NCBI RefSeq assembly: GCF_900155615.1 | Contig: NZ_FUHT01000004.1 | Location: 620,001 to 684,000, forward strand | Reading direction: 5' to 3' | DNA length: 64,000 nt | Source: Massiliimalia massiliensis | Lineage (GTDB): Bacteria > Bacillota > Clostridia > Oscillospirales > Ruminococcaceae | In this document: positions 1-9,012 of the stretch, in pieces | Position numbering within the stretch: the stretch's first letter is position 1 | How the letters are laid out: the number at the start of each line of letters is the position of its first letter | Position numbers and translations under genes: made by a program | The notes under the pieces: generated by a model | Seen by the model: only the letters and a program-made list of their open reading frames with translations | The model's database searches: none | What the model was told of the DNA's origin: nothing

Positions 1-510
1 AACGAACAAGAACGTAAGCAGTTTACAGAGATTTATCAGTTATGTAAAAATAAAATGATTTCCGCAGCCTTTCAAATCTGCCATGATACCGATACAGCAG
101 AGGATATTACTCAGGAAGCCTTTGTCAGAATGATTGGTATTTTTGAAAAAATTAAAACGATGGACAATATCCGGCTTCTTTCTCTGGGAATTGTCATTGC
201 TAAGAATATTGCTATTGACCGTTGGCGAAAGAAAAAGGCAGCAAAACGTGCAGAAGAACGACTAAAAACCAACCTATTTTCCCAGCCCGCAGAAGAAAAG
301 TACCTTGCAAAAGCCCAAAAAGAGGAGCTTATATCCGCAATCTATACTTTAAAAGAAATCTATTCGGAGCCGCTTATGCTGCGTTATTATCATGACCTGA
401 GTATCAAACAAATATCCAAACTTCTCAACATATCTTATTCAACTGCAAAACAGCGAATATGCAGAGGAAAACGCCTAATATATAAAGCCTTGAAGGAAAT
501 GGAAAAATGA
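1..510 (+). CDS. Sigma-70 family (ECF-like) RNA polymerase sigma factor, 5' end outside window
   Basis: The reading frame is open from base 1, so the true start is upstream. The visible part has a region-2-like helix block (AEDITQEAFVRM, then KNIAIDRWRKKK) and a C-terminal region-4 helix-turn-helix (LSIKQISKLLNISYSTAKQRI), as in ECF-type sigma factors. It would direct RNA polymerase to a small set of promoters. The stop overlaps the next start (ATGA at 507-510), which indicates translational coupling to the membrane protein that follows, a common sigma/regulator layout. Its target promoters cannot be deduced here. The family call is firm; its role within the element is inferred. Confidence 0.85.
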   Translation, partial: NEQERKQFTEIYQLCKNKMISAAFQICHDTDTAEDITQEAFVRMIGIFEKIKTMDNIRLLSLGIVIAKNIAIDRWRKKKAAKRAEERLKTNLFSQPAEEKYLAKAQKEELISAIYTLKEIYSEPLMLRYYHDLSIKQISKLLNISYSTAKQRICRGKRLIYKALKEMEK

Positions 511-1145
511 AACAGTATCAGAGAAATTTGCGTACTGCTTTTGAAGCAGTCGCTGAGGATATGATACATTCAGTACCGGACATAGACTATGTCCCATCTG
601 TCAAGTTGGAACAATTCGTAGAACAGCTGGAGCAGAAGCATCAAAGAAAAATTACAATACACAAACGAATTGTAGTTGTTTTCATAGCAATCGTTATGTT
701 GTTAGCACTGGCTTTACAGTTTGAACCGATTCGACGGTTTATCCAAGAAAAATTTGAAGAATATACGAAAGTGTTTTATGGTACATCATACGAAATGCAG
801 GGCGGTAACTATATTGCGAATACTTTTACTATTGGATATTTGCCTGAAGGATTTATCCTGAAAGAAGAAACTGACATGGGAATTTTCATGCTGTACCAGT
901 TTGAGGATTCAGCACATTATTTCCGATTACAACAGTATTCAGTTGAAGATTATCAATCTTCTCTTGACACAGAACATCAGGATATGGAACAGGTGCAGAT
1001 CAATCAACAGGAGGGAACGCTGATTCAGATAGATAGTGAAATATTTATGGTTTGGACTTTGGATGATTCTGTTTTTACATTGGTCGGAAACTTATCAAAG
1101 GGAGATATGATTCAGATTGCTGAATCTATCACAATACATTCTTAA
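507..1145 (+). CDS. Membrane-anchored DUF4367-type protein, possible anti-sigma partner
   Basis: This 212-residue protein has a roughly 55-residue cytoplasmic N-terminus, one transmembrane segment (about residues 57-72, VVVFIAIVMLLALALQ) and an outward C-terminal domain with the GYLPEGF / MVWTLDD pattern I associate with DUF4367. Its position directly after a sigma factor, with start and stop overlapping, suggests it senses an extracytoplasmic signal and controls that sigma factor. No zinc-binding anti-sigma HxxxCxxC motif is visible, so the anti-sigma role is inference from context. The domain assignment is moderately sure. Confidence 0.65.
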   Translation: MKQYQRNLRTAFEAVAEDMIHSVPDIDYVPSVKLEQFVEQLEQKHQRKITIHKRIVVVFIAIVMLLALALQFEPIRRFIQEKFEEYTKVFYGTSYEMQGGNYIANTFTIGYLPEGFILKEETDMGIFMLYQFEDSAHYFRLQQYSVEDYQSSLDTEHQDMEQVQINQQEGTLIQIDSEIFMVWTLDDSVFTLVGNLSKGDMIQIAESITIHS

Positions 1146-1165
1146 AAGCGAAAGGAGAAAACAAA

Positions 1166-1624
1166 ATGAGTAAGACAATCACAAGAGTATCAGCATTTCT
1201 TTTTAGCGTTCTGATGGTATGTACAATGAGTGTCGGCGTATTTGCAGAGGAAGCCCCTCCAATTTCTGATGAGCCGGACGTTCCAGTTACTGAGGAGATT
1301 GATCCGCGATTCTCCTATATTATCGCTGCTACCTCAACCATCGGTTTTAAAAATGGGCAAGCTACTGCCGGAAGCACTTTAGATGGAAAAAAATCTCTTA
1401 CAACGAAAATTACGATTTATACATATTTGCAGCAATATAAAAATGGGACTTGGATTAGTATAGGCGGCTCCAGCAAGACCACGAATAGTTATTATGCGTA
1501 CAATACCTATTCCAAAACCATTACAAAAGGATATAAGTACCGTACAAAGTCCGTATTTTATGTATATAGCGGTTCAAATTTGGAAACGCATACCAACTAT
1601 AGCAAAGAAGCTACATATAACTAG
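1166..1624 (+). CDS. Secreted protein with signal peptide (DUF6147-like)
   Basis: This is a 152-residue protein with a classical signal peptide: basic start, hydrophobic core about residues 9-25, and a probable cut after VGVFA. An acidic proline-rich linker follows, then a Tyr/Thr/Ser/Lys-rich beta-type domain with no cysteines. It resembles small exported proteins annotated DUF6147 in clostridia, a match I recall rather than one I computed. It is preceded by a good ribosome site (AAAGGAG, 1150s). As the third gene after a sigma factor and membrane regulator, it may be the output or the sensed partner of that system. The function is unknown. Confidence 0.6.
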   Translation: MSKTITRVSAFLFSVLMVCTMSVGVFAEEAPPISDEPDVPVTEEIDPRFSYIIAATSTIGFKNGQATAGSTLDGKKSLTTKITIYTYLQQYKNGTWISIGGSSKTTNSYYAYNTYSKTITKGYKYRTKSVFYVYSGSNLETHTNYSKEATYN

Positions 1625-1641
1625 GAGTGTGAAACAGCAGA

Positions 1642-2088
1642 ATGGAGCAAATAAAATATTCTCGGAGAGAGATTATTTTTCTAAGTTTAATTTGCGTGGT
1701 ATGCTGCTGTATGCTTATGTTGTCTAGCACGTCTTTGGGACACAGAATACTATATGATATACACTGCTGGTATTTCGACACATTTTATGGTGAAGAACAT
1801 GATGGCTCTATCAGTCGGTACGAAAATGATGAGTTTGTTATCGAATATCTTCCCAAGCATTCCCTGCTGCGTACAACGATCACTTCCGAGGACGAAATTG
1901 CGTTGGATTTTGAAACCTATTTTCACAAATATTCTATTCACATAATGAAAGAAGGCAAAGAACCTAGTTTTTGGTTTGCAGAAGAATCAGTTTTCGCATA
2001 TGAAACCAATCATTGGGTTATATCCTTTCATGGGGATCTTTCGCAAAGTGAGTTTGAAAAAATAGCGAAATCTTTTCAGAAAGTTTAA
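1642..2088 (+). CDS. Small membrane-anchored DUF4367-like protein
   Basis: This 148-residue protein has an N-terminal transmembrane segment (about residues 12-28, with a run of cysteines) followed by an outward domain. Its motifs EFVIEYLP and WVISFHGDLSQSEFEKIAKSF resemble the C-terminal domain of the gene at 507-1145, so the two look like paralogues or halves of one signalling system. It starts 17 bases after the secreted protein, which implies co-transcription. No enzyme motif is seen. The role is inferred to be signalling or regulation at the membrane. Confidence 0.5.
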   Translation: MEQIKYSRREIIFLSLICVVCCCMLMLSSTSLGHRILYDIHCWYFDTFYGEEHDGSISRYENDEFVIEYLPKHSLLRTTITSEDEIALDFETYFHKYSIHIMKEGKEPSFWFAEESVFAYETNHWVISFHGDLSQSEFEKIAKSFQKV

Positions 2089-2110
2089 AGTATAAGGAGG
2101 AAATAGAAGA

Positions 2111-2770
2111 ATGAAAAAATGTCTTGATCCATATACTTCATCCATAGAGGGATATTTAAGCCGAACTGAGCAATTAGAAAAGCTTGAGCGAGAAATCAGT
2201 GTTTATCCAACGGAACACCCTATTTATACATGCAGCCAGTATGAAACGCTTTTTCAAAATAATATAGTTCCTTCAAGTTTTTCCAAATGTCGGGACATGA
2301 TTTTAGATTTCATGCAGTATCATAATGAAACAGCCTATTTATATGGAATTTCAATGGGTATTATGAATTTACCTGACAAAGAAAACTTGACAGAACAATA
2401 TTCTATCGCTCACAATATGTATGTGAAACAGTTTCAAAGAAAGTTAGAAAAACAGCTCCGTTCACTTTGGGAAAATGGCGATACAGATTACTTCAAACAG
2501 CTTTACCTAACTGCTCAGGCTGTGGACAAGAGGCTTCAAATTGATCAAATCGGATACATCCTTCTTGGATGGCAGAATGGGATAAAACGTTCTCATGACT
2601 ATAGTCCCAAACAATATGATCATAAGTTTGAAGACTATTGCAAACAGCAGATGCAGTGGTTAAATGAGCATATATTCTGTCAAGAATCGATAGGCATTCT
2701 TTCAGATATTTTTGAAAAATTCCTATTGAGTCACCAACAGCTGGATGATAGCTGTGCTGTTCGTTTATAA
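2111..2770 (+). CDS. Unrecognised 219-residue protein ending the sigma-factor operon
   Basis: I do not recognise this family. The protein is soluble-looking, with no signal peptide or membrane segment. It appears largely alpha-helical with many Gln/Tyr/Lys residues, and a weakly heptad-like stretch around residues 100-125. A strong AAGGAGG-type site precedes the start. It is the last gene before the terminator at 2909-2940, so it belongs to the sigma-factor operon, probably as a cytoplasmic component. No function is assigned. Confidence 0.5.
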   Translation: MKKCLDPYTSSIEGYLSRTEQLEKLEREISVYPTEHPIYTCSQYETLFQNNIVPSSFSKCRDMILDFMQYHNETAYLYGISMGIMNLPDKENLTEQYSIAHNMYVKQFQRKLEKQLRSLWENGDTDYFKQLYLTAQAVDKRLQIDQIGYILLGWQNGIKRSHDYSPKQYDHKFEDYCKQQMQWLNEHIFCQESIGILSDIFEKFLLSHQQLDDSCAVRL

Positions 2771-2908
2771 AAGCAGAGACTGGAGAATAATATAAACCAT
2801 TTTAGGCTCTGATCTCGCCATGTGGTGTGCTGAATAAAATTTTAGCCTAAAGCTGGCAGTTATCCTTTGTTTAATGTATAAATTGCTCCAGCTCCTGTTT
2901 TTATTTTT

Positions 2909-2940
2909 AAAGAGGAAACAGAATTTTCTGTTTCCTCTTT
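2909..2940 (+). terminator. Intrinsic terminator, 14-bp perfect stem
   Basis: The arms at 2909-2922 and 2927-2940 are perfectly complementary (AAAGAGGAAACAGA) with a four-base loop, followed by a T-rich stretch. This ends the 1-2770 operon. The A-rich left flank would also allow some termination in the opposite direction. Confidence 0.85.
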
Positions 2941-3122
2941 TTATTGTTATAATTATTAAAACACATAATAGCTGAACAGTATGAAAAACAGAACAGAAAA
3001 TCTTCATTTAAAGATTTTAAAATACCACAAAAACTATAACAGTATGTACAAAGATAATAGGAATTTTTATTTCTTTATAATTGTTAAATTACTATTCCGA
3101 TAGCAATATATAGTGGATTGTA

Positions 3123-3151
3123 TTGACAATGTATACTAAATATTGTATAAT
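3123..3151 (+). promoter_or_regulatory. Consensus sigma-A promoter for the helicase operon
   Basis: TTGACA at 3123-3128 and TATAAT at 3146-3151 are separated by 17 bp, a perfect consensus. Transcription should start near 3158, a few bases before the first GTTTGAG repeat of the leader. A very strong promoter sitting behind two terminators implies control by transcript elongation rather than initiation. Confidence 0.85.
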
Positions 3152-3157
3152 AAAACC

Positions 3158-3252
3158 AATTTGAGGTTTGAGTATTAAGTTTCAATGAAACTAAAGTTTG
3201 AGTAAAAGGTTGGAATTATGCCATATAGGCTAATTCTGACCTTTTTATTTTT
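3158..3252 (+). ncRNA. Structured leader RNA, copy A: twin GTTTGAG repeats, hairpin, terminator
   Basis: The leader has this order: GGTTTGAG (3165-3172), a small hairpin (AGTTTC 3178-3183 pairing with GAAACT 3187-3192), AGTTTGAG (3195-3202), then a 14-bp stem (3205-3218 with 3231-3244, two G-T pairs) followed by a T-rich run. The same order recurs at 12,379-12,468 with compensating stem changes, which supports a conserved RNA structure. It could work as a cis attenuator or, if termination is efficient, as a short stand-alone RNA of about 90 bases. I do not recognise it as a known riboswitch class. Confidence 0.7.
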
Positions 3253-3275
3253 CTTTTAATAAATCAAAGCAACCA

Positions 3276-3325
3276 AAAAAGGCTGCGTTATTTTCCCTGT
3301 AACAGAGAGATAGCGCAGCCTTTTT
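3276..3325 (+). terminator. Second terminator hairpin in the helicase-operon leader
   Basis: The arms at 3276-3291 and 3310-3325 form a 16-bp stem (AAAAAGGCTGCG core, one G-T pair) ending in five Ts. It lies between the leader terminator and the first gene, so the operon is guarded by two successive terminators. Expression of the helicase genes would need read-through of both, or a minor promoter downstream that I do not see. Confidence 0.75.
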
Positions 3326-3358
3326 GTTGATATAGATACTTTAAAATTGAAAGGATTG

Positions 3359-6300
3359 ATGAAAACAATGAACCCCCAGTCCCTGATCCAAATATCATGT
3401 GAGTATAAAGAAAGCGTAATTGGTATCACCAATTACGCTGACATGATCGTATTGGATCGGGAAAATACCATTGTTGCAATTCGGTTTGGAGGCTATCCGG
3501 AAACCGTATTAGCAATGAGTGATGCTATTATCAGCGGCTGTTCTTTGAAGATGTTTTATCAACATGAACAGATCGAGATCCAATCACTCCAAACGAAAAA
3601 TTATGAGAGGAAAATAACCCGAGACGGAGTTTATGCAGAAAGTATTTATTATCGGAAAGACGATACTTTGCAATCACTTTGTGTAGGACTGAATAAGGAG
3701 GACGATAAAGAGAATGACGATGAAACAATAGACATTAAGCGCAATCTGTATTTTTTTTGCGAAAATGATGATGATCTGTTTGATGAATTAGACAGGAAAT
3801 TAGCAGTGCCGCTGATTTGGGATTTTCAGGATTACTTTATTTCCGAATTAAAGACGAGAGGTCTTTTACAAGAGATGAGAGTTTTCTGCCTTTGGAAAGA
3901 ATTTCGAGGTTACTATATGAGTGTTTCGTCAGATGAAATGGAAATAGCGCAAATATTGGAAGATGGACTAAAAAATGGAGATATTTCAATTCCTAAAGCT
4001 CGAAACCACAATCCTGTTTGGGAACAGATCACCTCTTTCACTAAATATTTGAAAATATTTGGAGATCAAATTGTAAACCGTATTAAAGAGAGTTTTCCGC
4101 CGGTCTATAATCCGGAAGAAGAACCTGTTTGCAAAGAATTGGAAGAAGTGAATCAGTTTATTATAGATCATGCCGGATATTCTCTGTTTGATGCTCAGTT
4201 AAGAGCTGCGGAGGCTCTCAAACGCTGTATGGAAAAGGATAAGCTTGCATTTCTGGTTGCGGAATGCGGGACTGGAAAAACCAAAATAGGGAGTGCCGCC
4301 ATTTACGCATATCAGCATAGCGGACTGCGAAGACAAAGGAAAAATTTCAATGTGGTAATTTGCCCCTCTCATATTACCGGGAAGTGGGTTCGTGAACTGC
4401 ATGAGAGTATTCCGAATTGCTTTGCGCAGCATGTTTCCAGCATTTCTGATGTTGACCAGCTATATCGTTTTTATCAGAGCCATGATACCACAGTATATTG
4501 TATCTTATCAAAGGAAACAGCACGTAACGGATATATGCGTCAGCCAGTTGTGCGTTGGAATGAAAGGCGGCATTCTTTTGTATGCCCAAATTGCGGAAAC
4601 GCAATAGACTTTATGGTAAACGAAAAAATCCTTACAGATGACTGTCTGGATGCATTAGCTTTCCGAAATGAAAATTCAAGGAATCATCTGTGTCCAAATT
4701 GCGGAGATCCGCTATGGGAAGCACTGAATCCATCAGACATTCGATATGAATGGGTCAGGATCGGTGGTTTTGGTTTCGTGCATCGAAGATTTTTAGGATT
4801 GGGTTTAGCGGTTAGTGTTAATAAGGAGCACTCTGAGAAAATTAAAGAGGTAATTCAAAATCCAGACGGTGTTTTTCCAGTTGTTGGTGCATATAGGAGA
4901 TATCCTTTATCATCATATATTAAAAAGAAATTCCATAAAATAGACGCATTGCTTATTGATGAGCTTCACCAATATTCAGGAGAAAGCGCCCAAGGACAAG
5001 CGATGGCTGAACTTGCCGGTATTTCTAAGAAAGTAATCGGAATGACCGCAACACTTGTGAATGGCTATGCAAAAGGTATGTTTTATCTGTTATGGCGTCT
5101 AAAGGCTGATCTTATGATTTTAGATAATCAAAGATACGATAATTCAAAAGCTTTTTGCCAGCAATACGGTGTGATAGAGGAAATGTATGAAGTTGATCTG
5201 TCAAACTATAATGCTTCGTCTAAAGCGACAAAGCGCAAGATTCGAGAGAAATTTCTGCCCGGTATTTCACCGATCGTTTATTCCAGATTTTTAATGGAAA
5301 ATGCAGTGTTTCTGTCGCTTACGGATATGGGAAAAGAATTGCCGGACTATGAAGAAATACCACTTCCATACCGCATGCGGGATGATGTTTTGCAGGAATA
5401 TCGAAGAATCGAACAAGAATACAAGAGCATTATGGCAAAGATGCCGGAAATCGGTAATCTGATTACATCATCTTGTATGAATCTGCTTTCTGTATATCCG
5501 GATCAACCGTACGATCAGAAAGCGATTTATGTTCCTCTGCGTAAACAGAAACAAGGCTGGGATAACGAGCCATTGATTGTCCCGCAAAATATTGGAAACA
5601 GTTCTGTTTTTCAGCCTAAGGATGAAGATGTCATACAGTTGGTGGAACGTAAAATCGGTGAAGGAGGGCGCGTTATTATTTACACAGCCTGGACGCGGCT
5701 TGATACACAGCATAAAATACAAAAATGGCTGATCCAAAAAAAGATACCGACAGCAATATTAGATAAAAAAATACCAACGACAAAACGAGAAGCATGGGTA
5801 GATAAACGCGTCAGAGAAGGCATTAAAGTGTTGATCGTAAATCCTGCAATTGTAGAGACTGGATTGGATTTGAACGCATTTACTACATTGATCTTTTACA
5901 ATATTGCATTCAATCTGTATGTTTTCCGTCAAGCCTCACGGAGAAGCTGGAGGATCAATCAAACGGCAACTAAAGTCGAGGTATATATGACTTATTATGC
6001 AGATACCATTCAGCAATCTGCTTTAAGGCTCATGGCCTCTAAGCTGTCAGCAGCAACAGTCATAGAAGGAAATATTTCTGAAGAGGGGTTGGCCGCTTTG
6101 TCTGATTGCAATGATCTTACAACGCAGCTTGCCAAAGAATTGATGAAAGGTGTGAAGGAAAATGTGACCGATTTGGCAGATAGCTTTAAGAAAATGGCGC
6201 TGATCGGAAATCAAAAACCAATGAATTCAGTGCAAAAAGCAAAGCAGTCATCAAATCAGAAACAGGAGCCACCTAAGATCTTCAGTCCGGTAACAACTCA

Positions 6301-6373
6301 GAAATCCAAAAAACAGATTTGGAGTCCGAAAGAAATAGGACAACTTGATATCTTTGATTTACTCGCCTCATAA
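3359..6373 (+). CDS. DEAD/DEAH-type superfamily 2 helicase with zinc fingers
   Basis: This is a roughly 1004-residue protein. Motifs in order are Walker A GTGKT (about residues 304-308), two CPNCG zinc-knuckle pairs (about 405-455), a Walker B box DELH (about 534), MTATL motif III (about 560) and a C-terminal helicase lobe with IIYTAW, ETGLDLNAF and the arginine-rich motif VI FRQASRRSWR. It is an ATP-driven nucleic-acid motor, probably acting in element replication or transfer, and heads an operon with a clamp, SSB and MoxR/VWA proteins. ATG 3359 and ATG 3368 both follow AAAGGA (3350-3355). The upstream TTG at 3347 lies before the ribosome site and is unlikely. Confidence 0.85.
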   Translation: MKTMNPQSLIQISCEYKESVIGITNYADMIVLDRENTIVAIRFGGYPETVLAMSDAIISGCSLKMFYQHEQIEIQSLQTKNYERKITRDGVYAESIYYRKDDTLQSLCVGLNKEDDKENDDETIDIKRNLYFFCENDDDLFDELDRKLAVPLIWDFQDYFISELKTRGLLQEMRVFCLWKEFRGYYMSVSSDEMEIAQILEDGLKNGDISIPKARNHNPVWEQITSFTKYLKIFGDQIVNRIKESFPPVYNPEEEPVCKELEEVNQFIIDHAGYSLFDAQLRAAEALKRCMEKDKLAFLVAECGTGKTKIGSAAIYAYQHSGLRRQRKNFNVVICPSHITGKWVRELHESIPNCFAQHVSSISDVDQLYRFYQSHDTTVYCILSKETARNGYMRQPVVRWNERRHSFVCPNCGNAIDFMVNEKILTDDCLDALAFRNENSRNHLCPNCGDPLWEALNPSDIRYEWVRIGGFGFVHRRFLGLGLAVSVNKEHSEKIKEVIQNPDGVFPVVGAYRRYPLSSYIKKKFHKIDALLIDELHQYSGESAQGQAMAELAGISKKVIGMTATLVNGYAKGMFYLLWRLKADLMILDNQRYDNSKAFCQQYGVIEEMYEVDLSNYNASSKATKRKIREKFLPGISPIVYSRFLMENAVFLSLTDMGKELPDYEEIPLPYRMRDDVLQEYRRIEQEYKSIMAKMPEIGNLITSSCMNLLSVYPDQPYDQKAIYVPLRKQKQGWDNEPLIVPQNIGNSSVFQPKDEDVIQLVERKIGEGGRVIIYTAWTRLDTQHKIQKWLIQKKIPTAILDKKIPTTKREAWVDKRVREGIKVLIVNPAIVETGLDLNAFTTLIFYNIAFNLYVFRQASRRSWRINQTATKVEVYMTYYADTIQQSALRLMASKLSAATVIEGNISEEGLAALSDCNDLTTQLAKELMKGVKENVTDLADSFKKMALIGNQKPMNSVQKAKQSSNQKQEPPKIFSPVTTQKSKKQIWSPKEIGQLDIFDLLAS

Positions 6374-6406
6374 AACTGTATCAAAGATGAAAGGAGAAAA
6401 GCAAAA

Positions 6407-7591
6407 ATGAAATTTTCTGTTGAACGCCAGACTATACTGGAAGCTGTGCAAACAGTTTCAAAAGTAATATCCAAACGGAATCTGACAATTCCGGAAATCG
6501 GTGGAATTTTGATAAATGTCAATGAAAACAGCGGTTTGGTTACCTTGACTGGTACAGATATTCGGACATATATTCAAAGACGGCTAAATCAATGCCATAT
6601 TGAAGAAGGAGGAGCTATTATAGCACCTGTATGTATATCGGATATGATAAAGCTGGCAACCGGTGAAATTGTAATATTTGAAACAAAACAAGATACTTTA
6701 AAAATTATATCAGGAACAGCAATTTATGAAATAGCTTGTATAAACGCTGAAGGATTCCCGAAAATAGGACTTTCCTTTCCTCAGGATACGATCTGTGTCA
6801 AAGGACTGAATACTTTAATAAAACGTACATGCTTTGCTATTGATCTACATAATAACGAAGTCGGTAAAGAGTTCATGCATTACATAAAAATCAATTGTTC
6901 TGAAGAAGATACTCGGGCACAGGCCACCAATGGCGCATGTGCTGCGGTTTCCCGTTCTCCGCATTGTGCGGACGGAAAGCTGGAAATGATTTTACATGGT
7001 AAAGCGATACAGATACTCGATAGCATTGTTGACTCCAATGACGAATTGTTTGTCGGAATTTCAGGCGCTGCCGCTGTATTCATGAAATCAGACCTGATAT
7101 TTTCAACGTTAATGTTTCAAGGACAATATATTGAGAGTACGAAATTATTGCAAGCGGTTCATCCTGTTTACCGGGCAACTGTAGACGCCAAGGACTTTTA
7201 TTTTTTATTAGAACATGTAACTGCAATTTTGAGTACGGGCGATGATCCTTGTGTTAATGTGCAGATTAAAAACAATCAGATACTGGCACAAGTGCAGACT
7301 ATATCAGGAATATCACACTCCTCTGTCCCTGCAATCAATACAATTGAAAGCCCGGAGCAAGGCTTTTATTATCAGCCAAAATTGCTGTTAGGCTGTGTAC
7401 GGCAATGTTCCGGACCTATGGATTTGTTGTTTGATCAACAGGGGTTTTTGATTATTGAGGCGAACCAAAGCAGATATTTTGTAGGTCCCAGGAGTCCAGT
7501 CCATATTTCACAAAAACAGAAATCAGAAAAACAAACAACGAAAAGCAAAAAGAAAGTTGTCAAGCAGTCAACAAAGGAAGTCGCTGCTTGA
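6407..7591 (+). CDS. DNA polymerase III beta subunit (sliding clamp) homologue
   Basis: This 394-residue protein has a DnaN-like start (MKFSVERQTILEAVQTVSK, LTIPEIGGILI) and the three-part clamp layout expected at this length (about 370 in DnaN). A basic Lys-rich tail (about residues 365-390) is added at the end. Clamps encircle DNA and tether polymerases and repair enzymes. Here the gene sits 33 bases after the helicase and before a MoxR ATPase, so an element-specific clamp for plasmid-like replication is likely. Divergence from chromosomal DnaN is expected. Whether it forms homodimers or mixes with the host clamp cannot be read from sequence. Confidence 0.8.
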   Translation: MKFSVERQTILEAVQTVSKVISKRNLTIPEIGGILINVNENSGLVTLTGTDIRTYIQRRLNQCHIEEGGAIIAPVCISDMIKLATGEIVIFETKQDTLKIISGTAIYEIACINAEGFPKIGLSFPQDTICVKGLNTLIKRTCFAIDLHNNEVGKEFMHYIKINCSEEDTRAQATNGACAAVSRSPHCADGKLEMILHGKAIQILDSIVDSNDELFVGISGAAAVFMKSDLIFSTLMFQGQYIESTKLLQAVHPVYRATVDAKDFYFLLEHVTAILSTGDDPCVNVQIKNNQILAQVQTISGISHSSVPAINTIESPEQGFYYQPKLLLGCVRQCSGPMDLLFDQQGFLIIEANQSRYFVGPRSPVHISQKQKSEKQTTKSKKKVVKQSTKEVAA

Positions 7592-7613
7592 CTGAATCGG
7601 AGGATGTAATAAT

Positions 7614-8981
7614 ATGCTATATAAAAAAATGAATGCTGTCATTCAAGAGGTAGAGAATTGTCTGGCAGAACGAGAAGAACTAATTCATACGATTGCTCTT
7701 GCACTGCTTACCAAAAAAAATCTTTTTGTGGTTGGCAGCCCGGGACAGTCTAAATCACAGGCCATTGATCTTTTTAGGTCACATATAGACGGAGCAAAAC
7801 AATTCAGCATTTCCATGTGTAAAGAGGTGGATGAAGAAAAACTCTTCGGACGGTTGGATCTGTCCAGTATCATTCCAGGAAATGTTTCCCGATCACGTCT
7901 GAATCATGATAGTAAATATCAGGAAATGGCTGAAATGATGAAAAGATTACTGCAGGATTCTGAGAATGATATGGAGAATGAATCTTCACTTTCTGCTGCT
8001 GCCGAACTGCAAGACAAAATGGAAAAACGAAGAAAATGTTTGGCGGAGCTTTATGGAGGAACTCCAGAAATCTTAACAACAGATAAGATACCGGAGGCGC
8101 ATATTTGTTTTTTGGATGAATTGTTTAAAGCTAATGATGGCGTCCTGAACAGTCTGTTGAATGCAACGAACGAACACACTTACACCAATGAAGGTGTTGT
8201 GATTGACATTCCGGTTATCAGCTTCTTTTCTGCATCTAATGAGATCCCGAATTTTAATAATCCTGAGGAAAACTCTTTACAGGCATTGTATGACCGCTTT
8301 GATTTTAAGGTTAATACCCAGTATGTAAAAGATAAAGAAAACCGGATGAAAATTTTGGATATGAAGCAGAAAAGTATAACAATTTCTAATCAGGCGATAA
8401 TCGGGCTTGAAGAACTGTATGAAATGCAAACGGAAGTATCTAAAGTCCGGATTCCGGCAAATATCAATGAATTGGCAGATATCATCTTATGCGAACTACG
8501 GCGTAAAGATATTCAGGTCAGCGACCGCATCTACTTCAATTATTCTCCGGTTGTACAGGCTGAGGCTTGGCTTGACGGACGCGATACTGTGATTCCGAAA
8601 GATTTATCAGCATTAGTTAATTACCTTTGGAATAAGCCGGAGGAATATACAATTATTAAAGAAACGATCCATAGACTGGTTGAGAATCCGTTGGGAGATA
8701 AGCTTGATAAATTGCTTGCTAAAGTGTACCAGTATCGGGATGACTTTTTGGGGGCGACAGAAAAGAACCGGGCGTTGTTTACGTTTCGGACAAATTTAGT
8801 TTCGGTTTATGATGAAGTAGAAGCCCTAAGGTCTGGATTTTCTGAAGATGACGCTTCTATCGTAGCGATTGAAGGAATGCTCTCTAGGGTAGAATCTGTT
8901 AGCAGGCAAATTCACGGGGAAACGAAATTTACATATGTACCATTACAAGAGTTAAAAGAATATCAGGCGTTAACCGCCTAA
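7614..8981 (+). CDS. MoxR/RavA-type AAA+ ATPase
   Basis: This 455-residue protein has a P-loop-like GSPGQSKS (about residues 41-48; the usual GKS/GKT is changed to QSKS), a Walker B-like box CFLDELFKA (about 165) and a sensor ASNEIPNF, as in MoxR/RavA chaperones. MoxR ATPases normally work with a VWA-domain partner to remodel or insert metals into other proteins. That partner is encoded two genes downstream at 9542-11077, with ssb between them. The altered P-loop keeps the Lys-Ser pair, so ATP binding remains plausible. Confidence 0.8.
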   Translation: MLYKKMNAVIQEVENCLAEREELIHTIALALLTKKNLFVVGSPGQSKSQAIDLFRSHIDGAKQFSISMCKEVDEEKLFGRLDLSSIIPGNVSRSRLNHDSKYQEMAEMMKRLLQDSENDMENESSLSAAAELQDKMEKRRKCLAELYGGTPEILTTDKIPEAHICFLDELFKANDGVLNSLLNATNEHTYTNEGVVIDIPVISFFSASNEIPNFNNPEENSLQALYDRFDFKVNTQYVKDKENRMKILDMKQKSITISNQAIIGLEELYEMQTEVSKVRIPANINELADIILCELRRKDIQVSDRIYFNYSPVVQAEAWLDGRDTVIPKDLSALVNYLWNKPEEYTIIKETIHRLVENPLGDKLDKLLAKVYQYRDDFLGATEKNRALFTFRTNLVSVYDEVEALRSGFSEDDASIVAIEGMLSRVESVSRQIHGETKFTYVPLQELKEYQALTA

Positions 8982-9012
8982 AATAAGAGAAAAAGAAAGA
9001 AGGACGATTGTT

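Noticed and set aside
2765-3007. Minus-strand open frame in the gap after the sigma operon
   Set aside because: It runs through the terminator hairpin and has no ribosome site or family features.
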